This document shows, in pieces, positions 9,341 through 18,443 of a DNA stretch of 64,000 nt (position 1 is the stretch's first letter; each line of letters starts with the position of its first letter). A program made the translations under genes and the position numbers. Source of the DNA: Rhodopseudomonas rhenobacensis. Its GTDB lineage: Bacteria; Pseudomonadota; Alphaproteobacteria; Rhizobiales; Xanthobacteraceae. Under the pieces are notes generated by a model. The model was not told where the DNA came from, made no database searches, and saw only the letters and a list, made by a program, of their open reading frames with translations. The stretch covers positions 82,657 through 146,656 of the forward strand of contig NZ_JACHIH010000007.1 in NCBI RefSeq assembly GCF_014203125.1. The letters run 5' to 3'.

Positions 9341-10654
9341 TCAGGCTTGATCGAGCGCCTGCGCGATGTCGGCGATAATGTCGTCGACGCCCTCGATCCC
9401 GACCGAGATCCGCACATAGCCGGGCGTGACGCCGGCGGCGAGTTGCTTGTCGGGTGCGAGCTGCGCATGCGTGGTCGACGACGGATGGATCGCCAGGCTG
9501 TGGGCGTCGCCGATATTGGCGACGTGGAACAAGAGCTTCAACGCGTTGATGAAGCGGCGGCCGGCCGCGAAGCCGTCGTGCAGTTCGAAGCCGACCAAAG
9601 CGCCGTAGCCGCCGGTCAGATACGTATCGGCGCGGCGGCGGGCCTCGCCGCTCTGCAGCCCCGGATAGATCACGGTCTCGACCTTGGGGTGCTGGGCGAG
9701 ATAGTCGGCGATGCGCGCGGCGTTGGCGGTCTGCTGCCGGATCCGCAGCGGCAGGGTTTCCAGCCCCTGAATTAGCTGAAACGCGTTTTGCGGCGCGATC
9801 GCCGGGCCGAGGTCGCGCAGCAGACCGGCACGCGCCGCGAAGGCATAGGCCACCGGGCCGTAGGGGCGGGCGATGTCCGGCCAGTTGCGGCCATTATAGG
9901 ATGGGTCCGGCCCGGTAATTAGTTTGTGCCGTTCGGCGAACTCCTCCCAGGGAAACTGCCCGCTGTCGATGATGACGCCGCCGATGGTGGTGCCGTGACC
10001 ACCGATGTATTTGGTCGCCGAATGCACCACGATCGCCGCGCCATGATCGATCGGCCGCGCCAACAGCGGCGCCGCGGTGTTGTCGATGATCAGCGGAATC
10101 CCAAAGCCGCGACCGATCTCGGCGACCTCGCGGATAGGAAACACGTTGAGCTTGGGGTTGGGCAGGGTCTCGCCGAAGTAAAGCCGTGTGCGATCGTCGG
10201 TGGCGTTGCGGAAGGCTTCCGGATCGGAGGGGTCGACGAAGCGCGCCTCGATGCCGAACTGCTTCAGCCGGTTGGCGAAGAAATTCCAGGTGCCGCCGTA
10301 CAGATCGGTGCCGGTGACGATGTTGTCGCCGGCCTGCACCAGCGTCAGCACCGACAACGCCACCGCCGCCTGTCCGGATGCCAGCGCCAGCGCCGCGGCG
10401 CCGCCCTCGATCGCGGCGATGCGCTCTTCGAGCACATGCGAGGTCGGGTTGCCGATCCGCGAATAGACGAAGCCGAACTCTTCGAAATTCACCAGCCGGT
10501 CGGCGCGTTCGGTGCTCTGCAGATCGAACGACGTCGACTGATAGATCGGCACCGTGGTGGCGCCTGTCGCCGGATCTGCGCGGAACGAACCGCCATGCAG
10601 CGCAAGCGTATCAATGTTGCTGGTCTGAAGCGGCTGATGCGTTTGCAGCGACAT
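9341..10654 (-). CDS. metY: O-acetylhomoserine sulfhydrylase
   Basis: 437-residue PLP enzyme of the Cys/Met metabolism family that condenses O-acetylhomoserine with sulfide or methanethiol to homocysteine or methionine. The sulfhydrylase-type start (IDTLALHGGSFRADPATGATTVPIYQSTSF), the cofactor lysine in HSATKYIGGHGT and the C-terminal SIGIEGVDDI motif are present. It heads an operon with the MarD/MarK-like pair, 18 bases upstream of it. This arrangement fits direct capture of methanethiol released by the reductase into methionine. An intact copy here contrasts with the frameshifted one at 23736-25038. Confidence 0.9.
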   Translation of the reverse strand: MSLQTHQPLQTSNIDTLALHGGSFRADPATGATTVPIYQSTSFDLQSTERADRLVNFEEFGFVYSRIGNPTSHVLEERIAAIEGGAAALALASGQAAVALSVLTLVQAGDNIVTGTDLYGGTWNFFANRLKQFGIEARFVDPSDPEAFRNATDDRTRLYFGETLPNPKLNVFPIREVAEIGRGFGIPLIIDNTAAPLLARPIDHGAAIVVHSATKYIGGHGTTIGGVIIDSGQFPWEEFAERHKLITGPDPSYNGRNWPDIARPYGPVAYAFAARAGLLRDLGPAIAPQNAFQLIQGLETLPLRIRQQTANAARIADYLAQHPKVETVIYPGLQSGEARRRADTYLTGGYGALVGFELHDGFAAGRRFINALKLLFHVANIGDAHSLAIHPSSTTHAQLAPDKQLAAGVTPGYVRISVGIEGVDDIIADIAQALDQA

Positions 10655-11078
10655 AGAACATCCTCTTGATCAGGGCGCCGAAGTGATCGCGGCGGGTGAC
10701 GCCGCCGGCCGCGGCTATCGTCCACGTGAATGCCACAACGCTAGAGAGGGCGCGCGCGAAGATCAATCGCGATGCATAGAAGGAAACTTCAATCTGCGTG
10801 CGATTAGGGAAAAGCGGTTTCGCCGCCGAACCGCGCCGAGCGAGCGGACGTGATAATAGGTAGCAAGGTGGTCAGGCATCCAGACTGATTTGCGACGCTT
10901 AGCTGGCGGTGCGGCGGCGGCTTGCTACCGGGCTTCGAGAAAATTGCCCTTCCCGGGAGCACGCCCCCGACATGAAACGCGCGCCGGCATCGGTGATCGG
11001 AGTACCAGCGTCGCTATTTTGCCGGATCTCTCGACAGTCACCAAACCCGGCGGCATCATTCCGCCGTTACTGTCGCTC
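10655..11078. other. Divergent intergenic region
   Basis: About 420 bases between the minus-strand sulfhydrylase-D-K operon and the plus-strand dioxygenase/ABC operon; it must hold both promoters. A GC-rich hairpin-forming stretch lies around 10690-10715. The GTTTGTTGC word found upstream of the other sulfur operons is absent here. I saw no convincing match to a SAM-II type riboswitch ahead of the sulfhydrylase. Confidence 0.4.
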
Positions 11079-12143
11079 ATGGCATCGGCGTTCATCATGA
11101 CTGTTTCGCAAAAGGCGCTCCCAGTCCTCGACTTGACCAGCTTCGACGCCGAACCGTCGCAACGCGGGGCGTTCCTACGCGAGCTGTGCGAGGCGGCGCA
11201 AGGGCCGGGCTTCTTCTATCTGGTCGGCCACGGCATTTCAGCTGATCTGATCAGCGATGTGCTGGCTGCATCGCGGCAATTCTTCGATTTGCCGGAGCGG
11301 GACAAGTTCTCGATCGAGATGATCAACTCGCCGCATTTCCGCGGTTACACCCGCGCCGGGCTGGAATTCACCCGCGGCCTGCCGGATTGGCGCGAGCAGC
11401 TCGACATCGGCGCCGAACGCGACGCGTTGCCATGGGACCGCACCGCGCCGCCCTGGATCCGGCTGCAGGGTCCCAATCAATGGCCGGCGGCACTGCCCGG
11501 GTTGAGGCCGACGCTGTTGCGCTACCAGGCGGAGGCAACGGCGCTGGCCATCAAGGTGTTGCGCGCCTTTGCGGCCGCGCTTGAGCAGCCGGACAACGTG
11601 TTCGAACCGATCTACGCGCCGAGCCCGAACCAGCTCCTGAAGATCATCCGCTATCCCGGCCGCGATGCGGGCGACAGCGATCAGGGCGTCGGCGCCCACA
11701 AGGATTCCGGCTTCGTCACCATCCTGCTGCAGGACAAGGTCGGCGGCCTGCAGGTCGAGACCGCGGACGGCTGGATCGATGCGCCGCCGCGGCCCGGCTC
11801 CTTCGTAGTCAACATCGGTGAAATCCTGGAGCTGGCCTCGAACGGGGCGTTGCGCGCCAACGTGCATCGCGTGGTGTCGCCGCCGGCCGGCGTTGACCGG
11901 CTGTCGGTCGCGTTCTTCCTCGGCGCCAGGCTCGATGCCACCGTACCGCTGCTCGACCTGCCGCCGGAGATCGCGGCGCGGTCGCGCGGGGTGACGGAGG
12001 ATCCGCTCAATCCGTTGTTTCACGAAGTCGGCCGCAACTACCTGAAGGGCAGGCTGCGCTCGCATCCCGACGTGGCGCGCCGGCATCACGCCGATCTGCT
12101 CGACCCGTCATCGACCCAATCGGAGCCGGCCTCGGCTTATTAG
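11079..12143 (+). CDS. 2-oxoglutarate/Fe(II) dioxygenase, isopenicillin N synthase-like
   Basis: Non-haem iron oxygenase of the isopenicillin-N-synthase/2OG superfamily, about 350 residues. Iron ligands are visible as H-x-D in GVGAHKDSGFVTILL and the distal His in ANVHRVVSPP, followed by the Arg of DRLSVAFFLG that would hold 2-oxoglutarate. The N-terminal DIOX_N region (PVLDLTSF... GPGFFYLVGHGIS) is complete. Start could be 11079 or 11097; neither has a strong ribosome binding site. It is 32 bases upstream of a TauT/NitT-type transporter operon, which suggests it acts on the imported compound, possibly an organosulfur one, but the substrate is not known. Confidence 0.8.
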   Translation: MASAFIMTVSQKALPVLDLTSFDAEPSQRGAFLRELCEAAQGPGFFYLVGHGISADLISDVLAASRQFFDLPERDKFSIEMINSPHFRGYTRAGLEFTRGLPDWREQLDIGAERDALPWDRTAPPWIRLQGPNQWPAALPGLRPTLLRYQAEATALAIKVLRAFAAALEQPDNVFEPIYAPSPNQLLKIIRYPGRDAGDSDQGVGAHKDSGFVTILLQDKVGGLQVETADGWIDAPPRPGSFVVNIGEILELASNGALRANVHRVVSPPAGVDRLSVAFFLGARLDATVPLLDLPPEIAARSRGVTEDPLNPLFHEVGRNYLKGRLRSHPDVARRHHADLLDPSSTQSEPASAY

Positions 12144-12175
12144 GCCGCGCCGGCCGCGACATACAGGAGCGTTCA

Positions 12176-13207
12176 ATGCCTCAATCGAAATCTGCTGGCG
12201 GCCGGGTGTCGCGGCGCACCTTGCTCAAAGCCACCGGCGTGGCCGGCCTTGCCGCATCGGCCGGCGTGCTGGCGAACCAGATCTATTCGCCGGCGGTGGC
12301 CGGTCCCGCGCCAAAGGTGCGGCTGGCCTGGACCGAGGTTGCGGCATGCCACTCGCCGCTCGGCTTCGGCGTCGCCAAGGGCTTCTACGCCAAGCACGAT
12401 CTCGACGTCGAATTGTTCTATCAGGGCGCCAGCGGCCAGACCCTGATCCAGGCGCTCGCCACCGGCAAAGCCGATGTCGGCGCAGGGCTGATCGGCGACT
12501 GGCTGAAGCCGCTCGAGCAAGGCTTCGACGTCAAGCTGTTCGTCGGCTCGCACGGCGGCTGTCAGCGGTTGCTGGCGTCGAAAGCCTCCGGCGTCACCGA
12601 CATCGCCGGCGTCAAGGGCAAGACCATCGCCAGCTACGACGTGGTGTCGCCGCCGAAGGTCGCGTTCCAGGTCACCCTGGCCAAAGCCGGGCTGGATCCC
12701 GAGAACGACGTCACCTGGAAGGTGGTGCCGTTTGATCTCGTCGGCGAAGCGGTCAAACGCGGCGACGCCGACATCGCCGCGCATCTCGATCCTTGGGCCT
12801 ATTCGATCGAGAAGAAGTTCGATCTCGTCAAGATCGCCGACACCCAGACCGGGGTCTATGAAGGCCACACCTGCTGCGTGCTCGGCGCCAACGGCCCGTT
12901 CCTCAAGGCCAACAAGGATGCGCTGCGCAGGCTCGCGCAGGCGAATATCGAAGTGCACGACTACGTCGCCGACCATCCGGACGAATTGGCCAAGTGGTAT
13001 CTCGACGCGTTGAAGCCGGCGGGGCTCACGCTTGCAGAACTGACCGAGATCCTCGGCTCCTTCGTGCTGCACAATCATCCGATCGGCCCGCCGCTGGTCG
13101 ATCAGATCCGCAAGACCTCGGAGGACCTCAAGCTGGTCAAGGTGCTCGATCCGAGCACCGATCCCAAAGCCTTCGCCGAGCGCGTCACCGTCAATCTGTT
13201 GGCCTGA
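12176..13207 (+). CDS. ABC transporter substrate-binding protein, NitT/TauT type
   Basis: 343-residue periplasmic binding protein with a twin-arginine type leader (SRRTLLKATGVAGLAASAG), so it is likely exported folded through Tat. The body matches the SsuA/TauA/NMT1-like fold (VRLAWTEVAACHSPLGFGVAKGFYAKHDLDVELF). First gene of the transporter set SBP-permease-ATPase, 11 bases before the permease. Family ligands are nitrate, taurine, alkanesulfonates and thiamine precursors; the sulfur-gene context favours an organosulfur ligand, by inference only. Confidence 0.85.
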   Translation: MPQSKSAGGRVSRRTLLKATGVAGLAASAGVLANQIYSPAVAGPAPKVRLAWTEVAACHSPLGFGVAKGFYAKHDLDVELFYQGASGQTLIQALATGKADVGAGLIGDWLKPLEQGFDVKLFVGSHGGCQRLLASKASGVTDIAGVKGKTIASYDVVSPPKVAFQVTLAKAGLDPENDVTWKVVPFDLVGEAVKRGDADIAAHLDPWAYSIEKKFDLVKIADTQTGVYEGHTCCVLGANGPFLKANKDALRRLAQANIEVHDYVADHPDELAKWYLDALKPAGLTLAELTEILGSFVLHNHPIGPPLVDQIRKTSEDLKLVKVLDPSTDPKAFAERVTVNLLA

Positions 13208-13217
13208 GACTTCCACG

Positions 13218-14216
13218 ATGACCGACGCGACTGAAACGCTCGACGGCGCGGCAGCAGTCGACGCGCCGGGGCTATTGCCAGGGCTGTGGCGCGACGGCCT
13301 GCTGATCGCTCTGGCCTGGGGAGTCGCCGCGGTGGTGACGGTAAGCCTGCCCGACGTGGTGCCATGGGGCGGTGGCGATTTGTTCGCCGCGATCACCGGG
13401 GTGGGAGCGCTGACTTTCGTCGTGCTGGCGTTTGCCGCGCACCGGCTCGGGCGGGCAGGCGAGATCCTGATCCATTATGGCCCGTGGCTGATCGCGATCG
13501 GGGTGTGGCTGGCGCTGTGGGAACTGATCACGGCGAAAACCGGCTGGCTGCCGAAGCCGTTCTTTTCGCCGCCGCACGGACTGCTCAACGTCTATGTCAA
13601 TGACGGCCAGCGGCTCTTGATCTGCATCGGCTATACGCTGCGGCTGTGGGCGCTCGGCTTCCTCTCCGGCATCGTGGTCGGCTACGCCGTCGGCGTGGCG
13701 CTGGGCTGGTCGAAGCGTTTCGCCTATTGGGGCATGCCGTTGTTGAAGCTGATCGGTCCGGTGCCGGCGACCGCCTGGATTCCCTGCACCTTCTATTTCT
13801 TTCCCACCACGTTCGGCGCCAGCATCTTCATCGTCGCATTGGCCTCGGGAATTCCGGTCGCGATCCTCACCGCGTCCGGGGTCGGCTCGGTCAACCGCGC
13901 CTATTACGACGTCGGCCGCATCCTCGGCGCCGACAGCCGCTATTTGATCCGCCGGGTGGCGATCCCCGCTGCGATGCCGCACGTCTTCGTCGGGCTGTTC
14001 ATGGCCTTGTACTATTCCTTCGCCGTGCTGGTGGTCGCCGAAATGCTCGGCGCCAAATATGGGCTTGGCTGGTACATCCAGTTCCAGACCGCCTATTCGG
14101 GGTACGCCAATGTCTACGCCGCGCTGCTGATCATGGCGGTGCTGTGCGCCGGCATCATCCGGCTGTTGTTCGTGGCGCGCGATCGCCTGCTCAAATGGCA
14201 GCAGGGCTTCATCTGA
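13218..14216 (+). CDS. ABC transporter permease, NitT/TauT type
   Basis: 332-residue inner-membrane permease with about eight hydrophobic segments, two of them in an N-terminal extension before the usual BPD_transp_1 domain, which starts around residue 125. The EAA-loop equivalent is YDVGRILGADSRYLIRRVAIPAAMPHVFVGL. Its stop overlaps the ATPase start by one base (TGATG), showing coupled translation with the ATP-binding subunit. Confidence 0.85.
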   Translation: MTDATETLDGAAAVDAPGLLPGLWRDGLLIALAWGVAAVVTVSLPDVVPWGGGDLFAAITGVGALTFVVLAFAAHRLGRAGEILIHYGPWLIAIGVWLALWELITAKTGWLPKPFFSPPHGLLNVYVNDGQRLLICIGYTLRLWALGFLSGIVVGYAVGVALGWSKRFAYWGMPLLKLIGPVPATAWIPCTFYFFPTTFGASIFIVALASGIPVAILTASGVGSVNRAYYDVGRILGADSRYLIRRVAIPAAMPHVFVGLFMALYYSFAVLVVAEMLGAKYGLGWYIQFQTAYSGYANVYAALLIMAVLCAGIIRLLFVARDRLLKWQQGFI

Positions 14217-15052
14217 TGAGCGACGCAGTCTTCGCAGAGCAGGCCGTTGCCGATCAGGCCGTTGCAGATCGCGCCGTCGCGGCGCCGGCGCCGCATGCGG
14301 GCGCCGGCATGGCGGTGGAGATCCGCAAGGTCAGCCATCACTTCCGGCTCTCGGGGAAGTCGCTGCCGGTGCTGGAGGGGATCGACTTCAGCGTGGCGCC
14401 AGGGGAATTCGTCGCGCTGCTCGGTCCCTCGGGCTGCGGCAAATCAACCCTGCTGCGGCTGATCGCCGGACTGGAGCCGCCGTCGGCCGGAGCGATCGTC
14501 GCCGACTCCGAGCCGGTCAACCGGCCCGATCCGTCGCGCAATCTGGTGTTTCAGGATCCGACGTTGTTTCCCTGGGCGACGGTGTGGCGCAACGTCGCCA
14601 CCGGGTTGGAAGCGCGCGGTCTCTTAAAACAGCATCGCGCGCGGGTCGACGACGCGCTGGCGCTGGTCGAGCTCGGCGGCTTCGCCGACGCCTATCCGCA
14701 TCAATTGTCCGGCGGCATGGCGCAGCGCGCCTCGCTGGCCCGCGCGCTGGTCAACGACCCGTCGCTGCTGTTGCTCGACGAACCGCTCGGCAAACTCGAT
14801 TCGCTGACCCGGATGACGCTGCAGGTCGAACTTGTGCGGCTGTGGCAGCGCAACGGCTTCACCGCGCTGTTGGTGACCCACGACGTCGAGGAGGCGCTGC
14901 TGTTGGCCTCGCGGGTGATCGTGTTCAGCGAGCGCCCGGCGCGGATCAAGGCGGAGTTTCGTTTCGACGAGCCGTATCCGCGACACCGCGACGATCCCGG
15001 GCTGATCGATCTGCGCCGCCGCATTCTCGGCACGCTCGGTCTGGCAACGTGA
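14216..15052 (+). CDS. ABC transporter ATP-binding protein, NitT/TauT type
   Basis: 278-residue ATPase energising the adjacent permease. Walker [16 protein letters not shown] signature LSGGMAQRASLARALV, Walker B SLLLLDEPLGKLD and the switch histidine in LLVTHDVEEAL are all present. The first 30 residues are an alanine-rich tail with a repeated AVADQAVADRAVA pattern before the ABC domain. The start ATG at 14216 overlaps the permease stop. Confidence 0.88.
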   Translation: MSDAVFAEQAVADQAVADRAVAAPAPHAGAGMAVEIRKVSHHFRLSGKSLPVLEGIDFSVAPGEFVALLGPSGCGKSTLLRLIAGLEPPSAGAIVADSEPVNRPDPSRNLVFQDPTLFPWATVWRNVATGLEARGLLKQHRARVDDALALVELGGFADAYPHQLSGGMAQRASLARALVNDPSLLLLDEPLGKLDSLTRMTLQVELVRLWQRNGFTALLVTHDVEEALLLASRVIVFSERPARIKAEFRFDEPYPRHRDDPGLIDLRRRILGTLGLAT

Positions 15053-15059
15053 GCTCGTC

Positions 15060-15344
15060 GTGACCCGCACCGGCACAGGCTTGCTGATCGCCGGCGTTGT
15101 GCTGCTGCTGGTCGCCGTGGCGTGGTGGTGGCTGACCTTCGCCGACGTGGTTCGCTATGCCTATCTGAGCGCGCCGGAGGCGGCGGCCTGCCTGATCGGC
15201 CGCTCCGACGTCTGCGATCTCGCCCGTGCGATGTGCCGCGGCTCGCATCCTGCCGCGGTGCTGGCCTATTGGTGGGGCACGTTCTGGATCGCCATCGCGC
15301 TGGCGTCGGCGAGCCTGAGCCTCGCCGGCGCCAAGCGCGCCTGA
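15060..15344 (+). CDS. Small membrane protein of unknown function
   Basis: 94-residue protein with a GTG start 7 bases after the ATPase stop, thus last gene of the dioxygenase-ABC operon. Two hydrophobic segments (about residues 7-27 and 67-90) flank a short loop holding four cysteines (two in ACLIGRSDVC, then one in CDLARAMC counted with its neighbour). The cysteine-bearing loop would face the periplasm or cytoplasm depending on topology. I do not recognise the family. Overlap with minus-strand shadows makes it less certain than its neighbours. Confidence 0.6.
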   Translation: MTRTGTGLLIAGVVLLLVAVAWWWLTFADVVRYAYLSAPEAAACLIGRSDVCDLARAMCRGSHPAAVLAYWWGTFWIAIALASASLSLAGAKRA

Positions 15345-15353
15345 CCGTCGACC

Positions 15354-16529
15354 TCAAATGATCGCCAGCGCCTGCTCGAGATCCTCGGTCAAGTCCTCGA
15401 CGTCCTCGATCCCGATCGACAGCCGAATGAGATTGGGTCTGATGCCACGCGCGAGGCGGTCGGCCTCGGGCAGCGAGCCGTGGCTCATGGTCCAGGGTTG
15501 CCCGACCAGGCTCTCCACCGCGCCGAGGCTCTCGGCGAGCGCGATCAGCCGAAACCGCTTAAGCACCTCGACGGTCTGTTGCTCGTCGGCCTTCAGATAA
15601 GCTGCGACCATGCCGCCGCCATTGCTCATCTGCCTTGTGGCAAGATCGTGCTGCGGATGGCTTTGCAGCCCCGGATAGATCACCCGCTCGACCCTCGGAT
15701 GCGCCTCCAGCCAGCGCGCGATGGCGAGCGCATTGTCGCCGTGGCGCTGCATCCGCAGCGGCAGCGTCTTGATGCCGCGTAGCGCGAGAAAGCTGGAGAA
15801 CGGGTCGAGGATGCCGCCGGTGGCGTTCTGCAGGAAGGCAAGTTTCTGCTCGAGCTCGGCGTCGCGCACCACGATGGCGCCGCCGACGATGTCGGAATGG
15901 CCGCCGATATATTTGGTGACCGAATGCACCACGATGTCGATGTCGTGTTCGAGCGGGCGCTGCACCGCCGGCGAGGCGAAGGTGTTGTCGACCACGGTGA
16001 GCACGCCATGCTCGCGGCCGATCGCCGCCACGGCCTCGAGATCGGCCAGCCGCAACAAGGGATTGCTCGGCGTCTCGATCCAGATGAAGGCGGTGTTCGG
16101 CCGGATCGCGGCGCGGATCGCCGCGGGATCGGCGGGGTCGACATGCGTGGCCTCGAGATTGGCCGAATGATTGCGCACCCGGTGAAACAGCCGCCAGCTG
16201 CCGCCGTACAGATCCTCGGATGCCACCACATGGCTGCCGTGCGGCGCGAGGTCGAGAATCGCGGCCTCCGCGGCAAGCCCGGAGGCGAAGGCAAACGCGG
16301 CGTGGCCGCGTTCGGCGTCGGCGATCGCGGCCTCGAACGCCGCCCGCGTCGGGTTCTGCGAGCGGGCGTACTCATAGCCTTTATGCACACCGGGCGCCTG
16401 TTGCACGAAGGTCGAGGTGGCGTAGATCGGCGTCGTCACCGCGCCGGTCGACGGATCGACATGCTGGCCGCCATGGACGGCGCGGGTGTTCGGTCCGGCG
16501 AGCCGGCTGTTACGAATGTTGTCATGCAT
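15354..16529 (-). CDS. Cystathionine gamma-lyase / gamma-synthase family enzyme
   Basis: 391-residue PLP enzyme of the Cys/Met metabolism family. The cofactor lysine is in VVHSVTKYIGGHSD, and the start (NTRAVHGGQHVDPSTGAVTTPIYATSTF) and the end (LIRLSIGIEDVEDLTEDLEQAL) are typical of gamma-lyases/gamma-synthases. It overlaps the end of the cystathionine beta-synthase gene by 8 bases, so the pair forms a reverse transsulfuration unit converting homocysteine via cystathionine to cysteine. Gamma-lyase is therefore more likely than gamma-synthase. Confidence 0.85.
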   Translation of the reverse strand: MHDNIRNSRLAGPNTRAVHGGQHVDPSTGAVTTPIYATSTFVQQAPGVHKGYEYARSQNPTRAAFEAAIADAERGHAAFAFASGLAAEAAILDLAPHGSHVVASEDLYGGSWRLFHRVRNHSANLEATHVDPADPAAIRAAIRPNTAFIWIETPSNPLLRLADLEAVAAIGREHGVLTVVDNTFASPAVQRPLEHDIDIVVHSVTKYIGGHSDIVGGAIVVRDAELEQKLAFLQNATGGILDPFSSFLALRGIKTLPLRMQRHGDNALAIARWLEAHPRVERVIYPGLQSHPQHDLATRQMSNGGGMVAAYLKADEQQTVEVLKRFRLIALAESLGAVESLVGQPWTMSHGSLPEADRLARGIRPNLIRLSIGIEDVEDLTEDLEQALAII

Positions 16530-17928
16530 GGCGATCGACCTTACGGCGGAGGTGGTTGACGAGATCGATCCGCGTGATCAACCCCAGGAAATGCGCGCCG
16601 TCGACCACCACCACGACGTGGCCGCGATCGAACACCGGCAATAGCTGCTCAAGCGGCGTCGACACCGACACGGTCTCGACGCGTTCGCTCATCGCAAGGC
16701 TCACCGGATCGGCAAAGCGTGCGGCATCGGCGAAGGTCGCCATCAATAGATCGGACTCGTCGATGATCCCGACCACATGGTCGTCGATCAGCACCGGCAG
16801 CTGCGAGACGTCGTACAGCTTCATCCGCGAATAGGCGAAGTTCAGCGTATCGTCGGGCGCCACGGTGATCGCCGCGCCCTCGTCGTGGCGGCGCTGGATC
16901 AGGTCGCGCAAATCGCCCTGCTGCGGCCGCTGCAGAAAACCCTGGTCGGTCATCCAGGCGTCGTTGAACATCTTCGACAGATATTTGTTGCCGCCGTCCG
17001 GAAACAGCGTGACCACGCGCTTCGGCGTGGTCTGCTCGCGGCAGTAGCGCAGCGCGGCCGCGAGCAGCGTGCCCGACGAGGAGCCTGCCAAGATGCCTTC
17101 CAGGCGCAACAACTCGCGCGCGGCGGCAAACGAGTCCGCATCCGAGATCGAATAGCCCCGCGCCACCCGCGCGAGATCGGCATTGGGCGGCACGAAATCC
17201 TCGCCGATGCCTTCCACCAGCCAGCTACCGAGTTCGCCGGGCTGCCGTCCTTCGACGACATCAACCAGGATCGATCCTTGCGGATCGGCCAGCACCATCT
17301 CGGTCGACGGCGAAACGCGCGCGAAGAACCGGCTGATCCCGGTCATGGTGCCACCGGATCCGATGCCGGCCACCACCGCGTCGACGCGTCGGCCCATCTG
17401 CTCCCAGATTTCCGGGGCGGTGCCGACCTCATGCGCCAGCGGATTCGCCGGATTGGCGAACTGATTGATGAACACCGCGCCCGGTGTCTGCGCCGTGATC
17501 CGCGCGGCGACATCCTGGTAGTAAGCGGGATGGCCCTTGCCGACGTCGGAGCGGGTCATCACCACTTCGGCGCCGAGCGCCTTCAGGTGCAGCACTTTCT
17601 CCCGGCTCATCTTGTCGGGAATGACAAGGATCAGCCGATAGCCCTTCAGCGCTGCGACCAGCGCCAGCCCGAGCCCGGTGTTGCCGGCGGTCGCCTCGAC
17701 CAGCGTGCCGCCGGGCTGCAACCGGCCGTCGCGCTCGAAAGCGGTGATCATCGACAGCGCCGGGCGATCCTTGATCGAGCCGCCGGGATTCTGGAATTCG
17801 AGTTTGGCGAACAGCCGGCACGGGCCGGTATCGAACTGGGTGAGTTCGACCAGCGGCGTATTGCCGATCAGATCGAGCAGACTGCGTGGGGTCTGCTCGT
17901 CGGAATGCAAGGCTGCAATCATATTCAC
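16522..17928 (-). CDS. Cystathionine beta-synthase
   Basis: 468-residue PLP-dependent enzyme joining serine (or O-acetylserine) and homocysteine to cystathionine. The catalytic domain has NPGGSIKDRPA with the PLP lysine, EATAGNTGLGLAL, and the phosphate-binding GSGGTMTG. From about residue 345 a pair of CBS domains follows (VSQLPVLIDDHVVGIIDESDLL and GHVVVVVDGAHFLGLITRIDLV), the regulatory module of this enzyme class. First gene of a two-gene minus-strand operon with the gamma-lyase. Confidence 0.88.
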   Translation of the reverse strand: MNMIAALHSDEQTPRSLLDLIGNTPLVELTQFDTGPCRLFAKLEFQNPGGSIKDRPALSMITAFERDGRLQPGGTLVEATAGNTGLGLALVAALKGYRLILVIPDKMSREKVLHLKALGAEVVMTRSDVGKGHPAYYQDVAARITAQTPGAVFINQFANPANPLAHEVGTAPEIWEQMGRRVDAVVAGIGSGGTMTGISRFFARVSPSTEMVLADPQGSILVDVVEGRQPGELGSWLVEGIGEDFVPPNADLARVARGYSISDADSFAAARELLRLEGILAGSSSGTLLAAALRYCREQTTPKRVVTLFPDGGNKYLSKMFNDAWMTDQGFLQRPQQGDLRDLIQRRHDEGAAITVAPDDTLNFAYSRMKLYDVSQLPVLIDDHVVGIIDESDLLMATFADAARFADPVSLAMSERVETVSVSTPLEQLLPVFDRGHVVVVVDGAHFLGLITRIDLVNHLRRKVDRHA

Positions 17929-18443
17929 TGAGCGTCTCGCAATGATGGCGTCCCCATGATGCGCTCACCGAGCCGGGCCGCGGTTCACAACTAACTGATC
18001 CTCGGATCGCGTCGTCGTCAATACGCCGGGACGACTTAAGCAGAAACTGTGAGTTCCACCGCCGCAGGCAGCATGGAACTGCACAAAGCGTCACTTCGGC
18101 AGCATCGCGTTCTTCGCGGTTTCGGTCAACGCGTGAGGGAACCATTGCGGTCGTGTCGAGGTCACTTTGCGGTGACGATGCTCGCGCCGTCCACCCGCGT
18201 CGCGGATCCCTAATGGCTCGCGTCGAGCGACTTGTAAGCACGGTGATACCTTGCGTTATCAGCACAGCAACAAACAGGTCATGGACATACGCGTAGAAGA
18301 ATACTCTTCACGGTTGAGTGGCGACTATGAAAACCAATCCTCGCGCAAATGAGTTACGAGTCGTGGTATCCGCTCCGTTGTGAGCGTGCCGAACGTAACT
18401 ATCAGCGACTGCTGGTCGTCAATTCGCAACGATGTGATCGCGC
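17929..18443. other. Divergent intergenic region before mar operon
   Basis: About 515 bases between the minus-strand transsulfuration operon and the plus-strand mar operon. It carries the GCAACAAAC word at 18267-18275. I saw no sigma-54 (GG-N10-GC type) promoter and no NifA-type TGT-N10-ACA site, so nif-like control is not indicated. Confidence 0.5.
18267..18275 (+). promoter_or_regulatory. Candidate regulator site GCAACAAAC (mar promoter)
   Basis: The word GCAACAAAC lies 169 bases upstream of the first mar-operon gene. It occurs at three other places in the window, all in intergenic regions ahead of sulfur operons (27449, 27534, and on the other strand at 32758). Chance would give about 0.5 copies on both strands in 64 kb. 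Confidence 0.5.

Noticed and set aside
10655..10760. SAM-II type riboswitch ahead of the sulfhydrylase
   Set aside because: Known alphaproteobacterial position for such a switch, but the pseudoknot core and conserved loop bases were not found; only a plain GC-rich hairpin.
17929..18443. Sigma-54/NifA-controlled promoter for mar genes
   Set aside because: No GG-N10-GC promoter and no TGT-N10-ACA activator site could be seen.
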